From contig NZ_JAZHBO010000002.1 in the NCBI RefSeq assembly GCF_036541335.1, forward strand, positions 930,001-994,000: a stretch of 64,000 nt of DNA. The letters run 5' to 3'. This document shows positions 1 to 8,179 of this stretch, piece after piece (position 1 is the first letter of the stretch; each line of letters starts with the position of its first letter). The translations under genes were made by a program, and so were the position numbers. The notes below the pieces were generated by a model, which saw only the letters and a program-made list of their open reading frames with translations, was not told the DNA's origin and did no database searches. Source of the stretch: Aquilutibacter rugosus (GTDB lineage: Bacteria; Pseudomonadota; Gammaproteobacteria; Xanthomonadales; Xanthomonadaceae).

Positions 1-1
1 G

Positions 2-574
2 CTCATGCGTGCCCAAGGCGGCGCAAATATAGCGCAAAGCATGGAATTGCTGCGGGGACTCGCCGGCGTTAACGCCGGCAATTTGTGGATTCGCATGGCC
101 GAGGCGGAAAGCCTTAGTCGCTCGGGTCAGACCGGCGGCGGCGATGCCATTTACCTGCAACTTCTGCGTGAATATCCGGGCGATCGGGCCGTGAGTCTGA
201 CCTATGCCGACTCGCTGACCAATCGGCAGAACAAGGCCTCAGCCCAGCAGGCTCTGCAGGTCTTGCGGCCGCTCGAGGACAAGCTGCCTGATGATCCGAT
301 GTACTGGTTGAGCCTGGCTCGAGCCTATCAGGCAGCAGGAGATGAGGTCCGTGCCGGCCTGGCCTTCGCCGAGAATGCCTATGTGCGAGGCCTGACCGAA
401 CAGGCACTGGTGCAGTACGAGACGATCAAACGGCGCACCGATCTGGACTACTATGCCCGCGCCCGAGCCGATGCCCGCATCGCCGAAATCAAACCGATGG
501 TGCTGGAACTGCGGCGCCAGGGGCTCGAGGACCCCGACCTGCACGGTCGCAAGCAGGATCCGGACGGGTTCTGA
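2..574 (+). CDS. C-terminal part of a BepA-like TPR protein (M48 peptidase family, partial)
   Basis: The reading frame is open from the window edge, so only the C-terminal ~190 residues are present. They consist of TPR-like helical repeats: a YWLSLARAYQAAGDEVRAG segment, then a second helix pair ending in YYARARADARIAEIKP. This resembles the C-terminal TPR domain of BepA/YfgC-type periplasmic proteases, which handle stalled outer-membrane proteins such as LptD. The protease domain with its HExxH motif would lie upstream of the window, so the family assignment rests on the tail alone. The protein ends in a short charged tail. It is followed by the phoB promoter and is probably a separate transcription unit. 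Confidence 0.6.
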   Translation, partial: LMRAQGGANIAQSMELLRGLAGVNAGNLWIRMAEAESLSRSGQTGGGDAIYLQLLREYPGDRAVSLTYADSLTNRQNKASAQQALQVLRPLEDKLPDDPMYWLSLARAYQAAGDEVRAGLAFAENAYVRGLTEQALVQYETIKRRTDLDYYARARADARIAEIKPMVLELRRQGLEDPDLHGRKQDPDGF

Positions 575-598
575 CCCACCTCCATACGCTGAACGGCG

Positions 599-635
599 CT
601 GTCATACCTCTGTCACGAAACTGTAGTCTTATACT
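599..635 (+). promoter_or_regulatory. Pho box and -10 element of the phoB promoter
   Basis: Two 7-base direct repeats, CTGTCAT (599-605) and CTGTCAC (610-616), are separated by ACCT. This gives the 11-bp period and near-consensus sequence of an E. coli-type Pho box. A -10-like TATACT lies at 630-635, 13 bases further on, with no need for a good -35. The element sits directly before phoB, so phosphorylated PhoB is expected to activate its own operon. Confidence 0.85.
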
Positions 636-662
636 GGCACCTAGAGTTGCCGGTATTGACCA

Positions 663-1358
663 GTGCAAAAACGCATTCTGATTGTTGAAGACGAGGCTGC
701 CATCCGTGACATGGTGGCCTTTGCTGTTCGTAAAGGGGAATACGAACCGGTGCTCGCTGCCGATGCCCGCGAGGCGCAAGCCGCCGTCGCCGACCGTGTT
801 CCCGACCTGATCCTGCTCGATTGGATGCTGCCCGGCACCAGCGGCATTGAGTTGGCGCGCCGTTGGCGCAAAGACCAGATCACTCGCGATGTACCGATCA
901 TCATGCTGACGGCCCGCGGCGAGGAGAACGACCGCGTTAACGGTCTGGAGGCCGGCGTCGACGACTACGTGGTCAAGCCCTTCTCGGCCCGCGAGCTGCT
1001 GGCACGGATCCGGGCAGTCCTGCGTCGTAGCCGCGATGACGAACCCGATGGCAGTGTCGAGGTAGGCCGTCTACGCATCGACGGTGCCGGTCACCGCGTG
1101 TACGCCGGCGATCAGCAGCTGCAGATCGGCCCGACCGAATATCGCCTGCTGCACTTTTTCATGACGCATGCGGAGCGCGTGTACTCGCGTTCGCAACTGC
1201 TGGATCACATCTGGGGTGGCAACGTCTATGTCGAAGAGCGGACCGTCGACGTCCACATCCGCCGCCTGCGGAAGACGCTAACGCCGTTCGGTGCTGAAGA
1301 CATGATCCAGACCGTGCGTGGCGCGGGGTATCGGTTCTCCGCATCGCCGATCGGATAA
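663..1358 (+). CDS. phoB: Phosphate regulon response regulator PhoB
   Basis: OmpR/PhoB-type transcription factor of 231 residues, close to the 229 of E. coli PhoB. The receiver domain (1-120) has acidic residues E9/D10, phospho-acceptor D53 in LILLDWMLPG, T83 and K105. The winged-helix DNA-binding domain (about 130-228) ends in the recognition-helix region VDVHIRRLRKTL. The start is GTG at 663, giving the typical N-terminus MQKRILIVEDEAAIRD; the Shine-Dalgarno sequence is weak. It is the first gene of phoB-phoR-ppk with a Pho box at 599-617. When phosphate is low, PhoR phosphorylates PhoB, which binds Pho boxes with sigma-70 polymerase. Confidence 0.96.
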   Translation: MQKRILIVEDEAAIRDMVAFAVRKGEYEPVLAADAREAQAAVADRVPDLILLDWMLPGTSGIELARRWRKDQITRDVPIIMLTARGEENDRVNGLEAGVDDYVVKPFSARELLARIRAVLRRSRDDEPDGSVEVGRLRIDGAGHRVYAGDQQLQIGPTEYRLLHFFMTHAERVYSRSQLLDHIWGGNVYVEERTVDVHIRRLRKTLTPFGAEDMIQTVRGAGYRFSASPIG

Positions 1359-1372
1359 ACGGGTCGACTTTA

Positions 1373-2737
1373 ATGCCTATCCGTTTGCGCCTGGCCTGGA
1401 ATCGTACGCTGCTGGAGCTGGCTCTGCTGGTGGTGGTGGCAACCGCCGTGGGCTATGCCGTCGGCTATCCGTGGCAGGCGCTGTCCGTCTCATTGCTCGG
1501 CGTCATCCTGTGGCATTACTGGCGACTGCGCGCGTTGCTGACCCGCCTGAGTGCTCGTCGCCGCGTGCCACCCAAAGTGCGCGAGGGCATCTGGCACGAA
1601 CTGGATCGCATGCTGTATCGCGGCCAATCCGAAACCCGTCACGGCAAGAAGCGTCTGGTACAGATGCTGCGCGCCTATCGGGCAACCGGTGCAGCCCTGC
1701 CCGACGCACTGCTGATTGTCGATCGCAAGACGCAACAGCTGATCTGGTTCAATCAGGCCGCACAACCGCTACTGGGTTTGCGCTATCCCGAGGACATTGA
1801 CCACAACGTCACGACCTCACTCCCATCTCTACCCCTGCGGCAAATGCTCGAAGAAGGCACTGCGAGTGAGCCGCGCGAAGTGCGATCGCCGGTAAATTCC
1901 GACATGACATTGAGCATTCGTCTGATTCCCTACTCCAAGGATCTGTGGATGCTGGTGGCGCGCGATGTCAGCCGACTGGTCCGTCTCGAGGAAATGCGCC
2001 GGGATTTTGTAGCCAACGTCTCGCACGAACTGCGCACGCCACTGACCGTGATACACGGCTATCTGGACATGCTCGATGCCGAAGACTATCCCGACCTCGC
2101 CCCGGTGCTGGCCGAGATGAGCCGCCAGTCAGATCGCATGAGCAATCTGGTTGAGGATCTGCTGACCCTGTCCCGCCTCGAGGCCCAAGGCATCACAATT
2201 GAGCGCAATCGTGTGGATATGCACGGAATGCTCAACACCTTACGGGCCGATGCCGAGGGCCTGAGCCAAGGTCGTCACACCATTCTGGTCGAAGGCCTGA
2301 CCGACGTCGACGTGCTTGGCTCGGCGCAGGAACTGCATTCTGCATTCTCGAACCTGGTCAGCAATGCGATTCGCTATACACCGACTGATGGTCGCATTAT
2401 CGTGCGCTGGTATCGTACCGGCGACGGTGGCGCTGTGCTTAGCGTCGCGGATACCGGTTTCGGCATTCCCCCCAGTCATTTGCCGCGTCTGACCGAACGC
2501 TTTTACCGCGTTTCCAATTCGCGTTCACGCACTAGCGGCGGTACCGGCTTGGGTCTGGCCATCGCCAAGCACATTCTGAATCTGCACGATGCGCATCTGG
2601 AAATCAGTTCCGAAGTCGGACTCGGCAGCACGTTCTCGTGTATCTTCGGCCCCTCTTCGGTATTGGATGCTGCAACCCAACTCGCGCACCACACCCCCAT
2701 GGACAACACGGCAGTCGTCGCCGACGGAACCTCATGA
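1373..2737 (+). CDS. phoR: Phosphate regulon sensor histidine kinase PhoR
   Basis: 454-residue membrane histidine kinase. Two adjoining hydrophobic segments (about 13-33 and 36-50) anchor the N-terminus, with no real periplasmic sensor loop, as in PhoR. A PAS-like region (about 105-200) follows. The dimerisation/phosphotransfer helix carries H218 in FVANVSHELRTPL, and the ATPase domain has N-box FSNLVSNAIRYTP, ADTGFGIP and GGTGLGLAIAKHI. PhoR senses phosphate indirectly through the Pst transporter and PhoU, neither of which is in this window. It starts 14 bases after phoB. Its stop overlaps the ppk start in ATGA (2734-2737), so translation is coupled. Confidence 0.95.
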   Translation: MPIRLRLAWNRTLLELALLVVVATAVGYAVGYPWQALSVSLLGVILWHYWRLRALLTRLSARRRVPPKVREGIWHELDRMLYRGQSETRHGKKRLVQMLRAYRATGAALPDALLIVDRKTQQLIWFNQAAQPLLGLRYPEDIDHNVTTSLPSLPLRQMLEEGTASEPREVRSPVNSDMTLSIRLIPYSKDLWMLVARDVSRLVRLEEMRRDFVANVSHELRTPLTVIHGYLDMLDAEDYPDLAPVLAEMSRQSDRMSNLVEDLLTLSRLEAQGITIERNRVDMHGMLNTLRADAEGLSQGRHTILVEGLTDVDVLGSAQELHSAFSNLVSNAIRYTPTDGRIIVRWYRTGDGGAVLSVADTGFGIPPSHLPRLTERFYRVSNSRSRTSGGTGLGLAIAKHILNLHDAHLEISSEVGLGSTFSCIFGPSSVLDAATQLAHHTPMDNTAVVADGTS

Positions 2738-4809
2738 ACAACCCTGCTCCCGCTGACATCGCCCCGCTCTTTGCCAATCGCGAGCTGTCGCAGATCAGCT
2801 TTAATGCCCGCGTCCTCGATCAGGCTCTGGACAAGCGCATCCCGCTGCTGGAACGCCTGCGATTCCTGTGCATTTCCTGCACCAATCTCGACGAATTCTT
2901 TGAGATCCGCGCCGGCAATCTGACCCGAAAGATCGGCATGGTTCAAGTGCCGGGTCCTGATGGCCGCACGCCGCAGGAGGTTCTGGATGCGGTGCACGAC
3001 GAATCGGCCAAGCTCGTGCGTGCGCAGTACAGCTGCTGGCAGGACGTGCTCGCACCGGCTCTGGCTGCCGAGGGAATCCGTGTACTCAAATCGCGCGACT
3101 GGGATGCTGCCACGGCGGACTGGCTGCGCACCTATTTCAACGACGAAGTCATGCCGGTACTGTCGCCACTGGGTCTGGATCCGGCACATCCCTTCCCCAA
3201 GATTCTCAACAAGTCACTCAATCTGGTCGTACTGGTCGAGGGCCGCGATGCCTTCGGACGCGAAGGCGGTCTTGCGATTGTGCGGGCACCGCGTTCCCTG
3301 CCGCGCATTATCCGCATTCCGGAATCGGTGTCCGGCGGCAAGAGCGACTTTGTGTTTCTGTCGTCAATTCTGTCGCAGTATGTCAGTGACCTGTTCCCCG
3401 GCATGACGGTAAACGGTGCCTATCAGTTCCGCGTAACCCGCAACTCCGAACTGTTCGTTGACGAAGAAGAAGTCGAAGACATTGCGATTGCCCTGCGTGA
3501 CGAACTGGCCCGCCGCGGCTACCTGCGCGCCGTACGTCTCGAGATCGACGAAGCGTGCCCGGACGAGATCGTCGGGACGCTGCTGGAGAATTTCGAGCTG
3601 ACGGAAAATGCGGTGTACCGCATCAATGGTCCTGTAAATCTCAATCGCGTCTCGCAGGTAATTGATCTCGCGCAACGTCCGGACTTGCTGTACGGCGATT
3701 TCAATTCGCGCAAGATGGAGATCGGCGACGACCTGTTCCACCATGTGCGCGATCGCGACATTCTGCTGCACCACCCGTACGACTCGTTCTCGACGGTGAT
3801 CGAGCTGCTGCGGCAGGCCTCCGTGGATCCCGATGTACTGGCGATCAAGCAGACGCTGTATCGCGCCGGCAAAGGCTCACCGATCGTTGATCATCTGATC
3901 CAGGCCGCACGTAACGGTAAGGATGTGACCGTCGTAGTCGAACTGCGCGCCCGCTTTGATGAAGAAGCGAACCTTGACTTTGCCGATCGTCTGCAGGAGG
4001 CCGGAGTACAGGTCGTCTACGGCGTCGTCGGCTATAAAACCCACGCAAAGATGATGCTGATCGTGCGCCGCGAAGCAAATCAGCTGCGTCGCTACGTGCA
4101 TTTGGGAACCGGTAACTACCACTCCGGCACCGCCCGCGTGTACACCGACTTCGGACTTATCACTGCCAACCCGGATATTGGCCGCGATGTGCATCTGATA
4201 TTCCAGCAGTTGTCGGGTCTGGCCCCGGCGATCCAGCTCCATCGTCTGCTGCAGTCGCCGTTCAGTCTGCACTCCGGGCTGATCGAGCGCATTGAACGCG
4301 AGGCCGAGCACGCCAGGGCCGGGCGTCCTGCGCGCCTTATCGCCAAGATGAATGCACTGAACGAGACGAAGGTCATTCGGGCGCTCTACGCTGCCTCACA
4401 AGCCGGGGTTCAGATCGATCTGATCGTTCGTGGTGCCTGCACACTGCAGCCCGGCATCCAAGGTATCTCCGAGAATATTCGCGTGCGTTCGATTGTCGGG
4501 CGGTTCCTGGAGCACCACCGCGTGTACTGGTTCCGGAACGATGGCGATTCGGAGATCTACTGCTCCTCCGCCGACTGGCTGGAGCGCAATCTGCTGCGGC
4601 GTGTGGAGACGGCCTTCCCTATTCTCGATCCGATTCTGGCCCGCCGCGTCTACGAGGAATCGCTCGAAAATTATCTGCGCGACAATCAGAACGCCTACGA
4701 GTTGCTGCCGGACGGCACCTATACCCGCGTCGAAGTCGAACCCGGCGAGCAACCGTTCTCAGCACAGATGTCCCTGCTGGCGCAGACCGCAGCAGGTCAT
4801 TCCGCGTGA
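2734..4809 (+). CDS. ppk: Polyphosphate kinase 1
   Basis: 691 residues (E. coli PPK1: 688). The enzyme reversibly polymerises the gamma-phosphate of ATP into inorganic polyphosphate. The N-terminal domain starts with the conserved NRELSQISFNARVLDQA. The two C-terminal phospholipase-D-like domains contain the catalytic histidine region YKTHAK (H437) and FLEHHRVYWF (H594/H595), matching the two essential histidines of E. coli. ATG at 2734 is chosen because it makes the ATGA overlap with phoR and gives the family N-terminus; an in-frame start at 2638 lies deep inside phoR. Position in the phoBR operon suggests polyphosphate synthesis is induced by phosphate starvation. Confidence 0.97.
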   Translation: MNNPAPADIAPLFANRELSQISFNARVLDQALDKRIPLLERLRFLCISCTNLDEFFEIRAGNLTRKIGMVQVPGPDGRTPQEVLDAVHDESAKLVRAQYSCWQDVLAPALAAEGIRVLKSRDWDAATADWLRTYFNDEVMPVLSPLGLDPAHPFPKILNKSLNLVVLVEGRDAFGREGGLAIVRAPRSLPRIIRIPESVSGGKSDFVFLSSILSQYVSDLFPGMTVNGAYQFRVTRNSELFVDEEEVEDIAIALRDELARRGYLRAVRLEIDEACPDEIVGTLLENFELTENAVYRINGPVNLNRVSQVIDLAQRPDLLYGDFNSRKMEIGDDLFHHVRDRDILLHHPYDSFSTVIELLRQASVDPDVLAIKQTLYRAGKGSPIVDHLIQAARNGKDVTVVVELRARFDEEANLDFADRLQEAGVQVVYGVVGYKTHAKMMLIVRREANQLRRYVHLGTGNYHSGTARVYTDFGLITANPDIGRDVHLIFQQLSGLAPAIQLHRLLQSPFSLHSGLIERIEREAEHARAGRPARLIAKMNALNETKVIRALYAASQAGVQIDLIVRGACTLQPGIQGISENIRVRSIVGRFLEHHRVYWFRNDGDSEIYCSSADWLERNLLRRVETAFPILDPILARRVYEESLENYLRDNQNAYELLPDGTYTRVEVEPGEQPFSAQMSLLAQTAAGHSA

Positions 4810-4841
4810 CAGCAGGCGTGGCCGGCGTTTAGAATGCGCGA
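4806..4841 (+). promoter_or_regulatory. Putative ppx promoter giving a leaderless mRNA
   Basis: GTGACA (4806-4811) and TAGAAT (4830-4835) are separated by 18 bases and resemble -35 and -10 elements. Exactly six bases separate the -10 from the ATG at 4842, so transcription would begin at or next to the start codon. No Shine-Dalgarno sequence is visible before ppx. Together these suggest a leaderless transcript that uncouples ppx from ppk. Confidence 0.5.
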
Positions 4842-6371
4842 ATGACCGCCACGTTGCATAGCGCAAGACTCCCTCTCAAGGACGGCGACCAGCTCGCCGC
4901 GATTGACCTCGGCTCCAACAGTTTCCACATGGTGGTGGCGCGCTACCAGATGGGTCAGCTGCAGCTGCTCGATCGCATTCGCGAGACGGTTCGCATGGCC
5001 GAGGGTCTGGATCGCAAAGGCAACCTTTCCGACGATGCGCGCCGCCGTGCTCTGGACTGCCTTGGTCGCTTTGGCCAACGGTTACGGGATATCCCTCCAT
5101 CACAGGTCCGGGCAGTTGCCACCAACACGGTGCGCCGTCTGGCCGAACCTGCCGCATTTCTTGCCCGTGCGGAAAAAGCCTTAGGCCACCCTGTCGAAGT
5201 GATTGCCGGCCGCGAAGAAGCGCGCCTGGTCTATCTGGGTGTGGCTCATGCGCAGCCACCCAAAGACGGCCAGCTGCGGCTGGTAATGGACATTGGCGGT
5301 GGCTCGACGGAATGCATCATCGGTAACGGTTACGAGCCGCTCGAGCGCGAGTCGGTACAGCTGGGCTGTGTCGCTTCGACCAAACGTTTTTTCGCCAACG
5401 GCAAACTGTCGCGTAAAAAATACCGTGAAGCCCTCGATGATGTCGCCGCCGAATTCCAGCAGTTTGCAGGTGTCTACCGTGATCTGGGCTGGGAAGAAGC
5501 CATCGGCTCCTCCGGCACGATCAAGGCCATCGGCAAAATCTGCCAGAACATGAATCTCACCAAGGGCGCCATCACGGCTGATGCGCTGCCGGCGTTCCGT
5601 GATCGCCTGCTCCTCGCAGACAGCATCGATGAAATCGACTTGCCGGGCCTGAGTGATGACCGTCGTCCGGTGATTGCCGGCGGACTGCTGATTGTCGAAG
5701 CGGCCTTCCGCACTTTAGGTCTGCAGCGCATGATCGTCTCCAAGGCGGCCCTGCGCGAGGGCGTTCTGTACGACATGCTGGAACGCGGCAGCCACCAGGA
5801 CCCGCGCGACGGCGCTGTGGATGCGCTGATGACCCGCTTTACCGTCGATCATGCGCAAGTCGAACGCGTGCAGGCCACTGTCCTGCGTTTATTTGATCAG
5901 GTCGCCGGCAGTTGGGGCCTGGACGCTGATGACCGCGTACTGCTCGAGCGCGCGGTGCGACTGCACGAGATTGGCCTGGGGATCGCGCACAGCGGCTACC
6001 ACACGCACGGTGCATACGTGCTGGAGAATGCCGATATCGAGGGCTTCTCGCGCCAGCAGCAGCAGTTCCTTGCTAGTCTGGTCGCCACCCATCGCCGCAA
6101 GGTCGCCAAGAATGCCTTCGATGCGCTGCCCGATCGACTGGTCCCCGCTGCGCGTCGCTGCTCTGCTCTGCTGCGACTGGCCGTGCTGTTTCAGCGCGGA
6201 CATACGGATACGGTGATTCCCCGCCTGGACCTGCGCGCCTCAGGCAACGTGTTGCACCTGCAGCTCGATGCCGGCTGGTACGCCGACCGGCCGCTACTGC
6301 GCTCGGACCTGACCGATGAAATCAAGGACATCGAAGCGCTAGGCATGCGACTCGAAATTACCGCGGTGTAA
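4842..6371 (+). CDS. ppx: Exopolyphosphatase (Ppx/GppA family)
   Basis: 509-residue member of the ASKHA-fold Ppx/GppA family, which releases phosphate processively from polyphosphate or hydrolyses pppGpp. The two phosphate-binding loops are visible: AAIDLGSNSFHMVVARY (about 19-35) and VMDIGGGSTECIIG (about 148). A C-terminal HD-type helical domain (about 320-509) contains LHEIGLGIAHSGYHTHG. The gene follows ppk by 32 bases, the common ppk-ppx pairing in proteobacteria, but it appears to have its own promoter with the start codon at the predicted transcription start. Ppx is preferred over GppA because of the ppk linkage and length. Confidence 0.93.
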   Translation: MTATLHSARLPLKDGDQLAAIDLGSNSFHMVVARYQMGQLQLLDRIRETVRMAEGLDRKGNLSDDARRRALDCLGRFGQRLRDIPPSQVRAVATNTVRRLAEPAAFLARAEKALGHPVEVIAGREEARLVYLGVAHAQPPKDGQLRLVMDIGGGSTECIIGNGYEPLERESVQLGCVASTKRFFANGKLSRKKYREALDDVAAEFQQFAGVYRDLGWEEAIGSSGTIKAIGKICQNMNLTKGAITADALPAFRDRLLLADSIDEIDLPGLSDDRRPVIAGGLLIVEAAFRTLGLQRMIVSKAALREGVLYDMLERGSHQDPRDGAVDALMTRFTVDHAQVERVQATVLRLFDQVAGSWGLDADDRVLLERAVRLHEIGLGIAHSGYHTHGAYVLENADIEGFSRQQQQFLASLVATHRRKVAKNAFDALPDRLVPAARRCSALLRLAVLFQRGHTDTVIPRLDLRASGNVLHLQLDAGWYADRPLLRSDLTDEIKDIEALGMRLEITAV

Positions 6372-6387
6372 GAACACCGGCACCCTA

Positions 6388-6448
6388 CCGTCACGGAACT
6401 GACACGCGACTGCCACGATCAGTTCATCTGCGCTTGCCAGGCTATGCT
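6388..6448 (+). promoter_or_regulatory. Pho-box-like array upstream of the glycosyltransferase
   Basis: Degenerate 7-mers recur every 11 bases: CCGTCAC (6388-6394), CTGACAC (6399-6405), CTGCCAC (6410-6416) and the weaker AGTTCAT (6421-6427). They match the CTGTCAT Pho-box half-site at 4 to 6 of 7 positions. A -10-like TATGCT follows at 6443-6448. The geometry repeats that of the strong phoB Pho box at 599. I infer PhoB control of the two downstream genes; the half-sites are imperfect, so this is probable rather than certain. Confidence 0.6.
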
Positions 6449-6466
6449 CATATGGAGTCCAAGCCG

Positions 6467-7636
6467 ATGCGCTACGCACTGATCAGCGAAACCTATCCGC
6501 CCGAAATCAACGGCGTTGCCCTGACGGTGCAGAGCCTCGAGCAAGGTCTGCGTCAGCGCGGCCATGAAGTGCAGCTGATTCGCCCTAAACAGCGCGATGA
6601 AGCCGCCGCACTCGCCGAAAGCGTGACCCCTGCGGCGCATCTGCTGACGGTGCCGAGTTTGCCGGTGCCAAAGTATCCGCAGTTACGGTTCGGACTGCCT
6701 TCAACCGGTCGCCTTCTGAAACTGTGGAAGTTCGAGCGCCCCGATGCCGTCTACGTCGCGACCGAAGGCCCGCTGGGCTGGAGCGCATTGAAGGCGGCCA
6801 AGATCCTGGGCATCCCTGCAGTCACCGGCTTTCATACGCGGTTTGACGAATACATGCGCGATTACGGCGTCGGCTTTCTGCGTCCGGCTGCGGTCTCATG
6901 GATGCGGCGATTCCATAATCGCGCGGCCCGCACCTTGGTTCCGACTCGCGAGCTGCAACGTGAATTGCAGGAGCTAGGGTTCGAAGGCGTAGATTGCCTG
7001 CCACGCGCTGTCGACTGTAACCGCTTCACACCGCAACGTCGCGATGCGTCGCTGCGCACGCAATGGGGCTTGGGTCGCCACGATCTCGCTGTGGTCTATC
7101 TGGGCCGTATTGCTGCGGAAAAAAATCTTCAGTTGGCCATCAATGCGTTTCGCGCGCTGCAGATGCAACGTCCCGATGCGCGCTACATCTGGATAGGCGA
7201 CGGCCCCAAGCGCGCCGAGATCGAAGCCGAAAATCCCGACTTTATCTTCACCGGTACCTTGCGCGGCACGGAGCTGGCGACGGCCTTGGCCAGTTGCGAT
7301 CTGTTTGTCTTCCCCTCGCGCTCGGAAACCTTTGGCAACGTCACCCTCGAAGCGATGGCCAGCGGCGTTCCGACCATCGCGTTCGATTACGGTTCCGCGC
7401 ATGAATTCCTGCGCCACCGCATTCACGGCGAAGTCCTGCCGGTTGATGACGAGAACGGCTTTACCGACGCCGTAGTGCGTCTGGGTCTGGATGACACACG
7501 GCGGCCGGCAATGGGGCTGGCCGCCCGACAAGCCATGGAAAAGCTGCGACCCGAACAGGTCGCTGCCGACCTGGATTCCATGTTGTGCGGTTTGGCCGTC
7601 CGAGGGGATCATGATGCAAAAATTGCATTGGCATAG
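6467..7636 (+). CDS. GT4-family glycosyltransferase (GDP-mannose-dependent type), probable glycolipid synthesis
   Basis: 389-residue GT-B fold retaining glycosyltransferase. The N-terminal acceptor domain begins RYALISETYPPEINGVA, typical of the MgtA/SqdX-like GT4 group. The C-terminal nucleotide-sugar domain contains VYLGRIAAEKN and the EX7E motif in SRSETFGNVTLEAMASG. Relatives transfer mannose, glucose or sulfoquinovose to diacylglycerol or similar lipids. The start at 6467 has GGAG nine bases upstream; ATG 6452 in the same frame is an alternative. The gene overlaps a PAP2 phosphatase by 23 bases and follows a Pho-box-like array, which suggests phosphate-free glycolipid synthesis from diacylglycerol under phosphate limitation. 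The sugar donor cannot be read from the sequence. Confidence 0.88.
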   Translation: MRYALISETYPPEINGVALTVQSLEQGLRQRGHEVQLIRPKQRDEAAALAESVTPAAHLLTVPSLPVPKYPQLRFGLPSTGRLLKLWKFERPDAVYVATEGPLGWSALKAAKILGIPAVTGFHTRFDEYMRDYGVGFLRPAAVSWMRRFHNRAARTLVPTRELQRELQELGFEGVDCLPRAVDCNRFTPQRRDASLRTQWGLGRHDLAVVYLGRIAAEKNLQLAINAFRALQMQRPDARYIWIGDGPKRAEIEAENPDFIFTGTLRGTELATALASCDLFVFPSRSETFGNVTLEAMASGVPTIAFDYGSAHEFLRHRIHGEVLPVDDENGFTDAVVRLGLDDTRRPAMGLAARQAMEKLRPEQVAADLDSMLCGLAVRGDHDAKIALA

Positions 7637-8162
7637 CGGCTGGGTCCGTCGCGAACACGAATGGTGCGTGAGCGCCAACCGTGCCGGCTACCTCGAACGC
7701 TCACGCCGCTACTTTGCCACCGTCTCGCGTTGGGGCGATGGTCCGGCCTGGTACGGACTCATGGCGACGCTGTTTGTGTTTGGCGGCGGCCGCGGAGTCC
7801 AGGCTGCATTGCACATGGCAGTGTTGGGCGCCGTGTCACTGATTCTGTATAAAGTCCTGAAGCGCTGGACTCGTCGCCCGCGACCGTTCGCTGCCGATGG
7901 CCGCATTCAGGCCTGGGTCGCCCCGCTCGACGAATTCTCCTTCCCCTCCGGTCATACGCTGCACGCGGTGGGCTTTACGATCATTGCCTGCGCTTATTTC
8001 CCGCTGCTGGCGCTGATTCTGGTGCCGTTTTCGGTGAGCGTGGCCCTGTCCCGCGTCGTGCTCGGCCTGCATTACCCGTCCGATGTACTGGCTGCCACTG
8101 CCATCGGCATGAGCCTGGCATCGTTAACCTTGTGGCTGACTCCCGGGGTCACGCTGTTCTAA
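7614..8162 (+). CDS. PAP2-family membrane phosphatase
   Basis: 182-residue integral membrane phosphatase of the PAP2 superfamily. All three signature motifs are intact: KX6RP at K83-R90-P91, PSGH at 111-114, and SRX5HX3D with S146, R147, H153 and D157. Hydrophobic segments lie around 48-56, 62-80, 115-140 and 155-178. The family removes phosphate from phosphatidic acid, undecaprenyl pyrophosphate or related lipids. ATG 7614 is chosen because AGGGG (7603-7607) is six bases upstream; ATG 7611 is too close. The 23-base overlap with the glycosyltransferase suggests a shared job: making diacylglycerol from phosphatidate for glycosylation. A role in undecaprenyl phosphate recycling is the main alternative. 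Confidence 0.88.
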   Translation: MQKLHWHSGWVRREHEWCVSANRAGYLERSRRYFATVSRWGDGPAWYGLMATLFVFGGGRGVQAALHMAVLGAVSLILYKVLKRWTRRPRPFAADGRIQAWVAPLDEFSFPSGHTLHAVGFTIIACAYFPLLALILVPFSVSVALSRVVLGLHYPSDVLAATAIGMSLASLTLWLTPGVTLF

Positions 8163-8167
8163 GCCCG

Positions 8168-8179
8168 TACAATGGGCCC
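8168..8179 (+). promoter_or_regulatory. -10 element positioned for a leaderless rlmJ transcript
   Basis: TACAAT at 8168-8173 is followed by six bases and the rlmJ ATG at 8180, the same spacing as before ppx. No Shine-Dalgarno sequence is present and the -35 region is poor. Confidence 0.45.

Noticed and set aside
2638..2733. Upstream in-frame start for ppk
   Set aside because: It would overlap phoR by about 100 bases and add residues absent from PPK1; ATG 2734 makes an ATGA junction.
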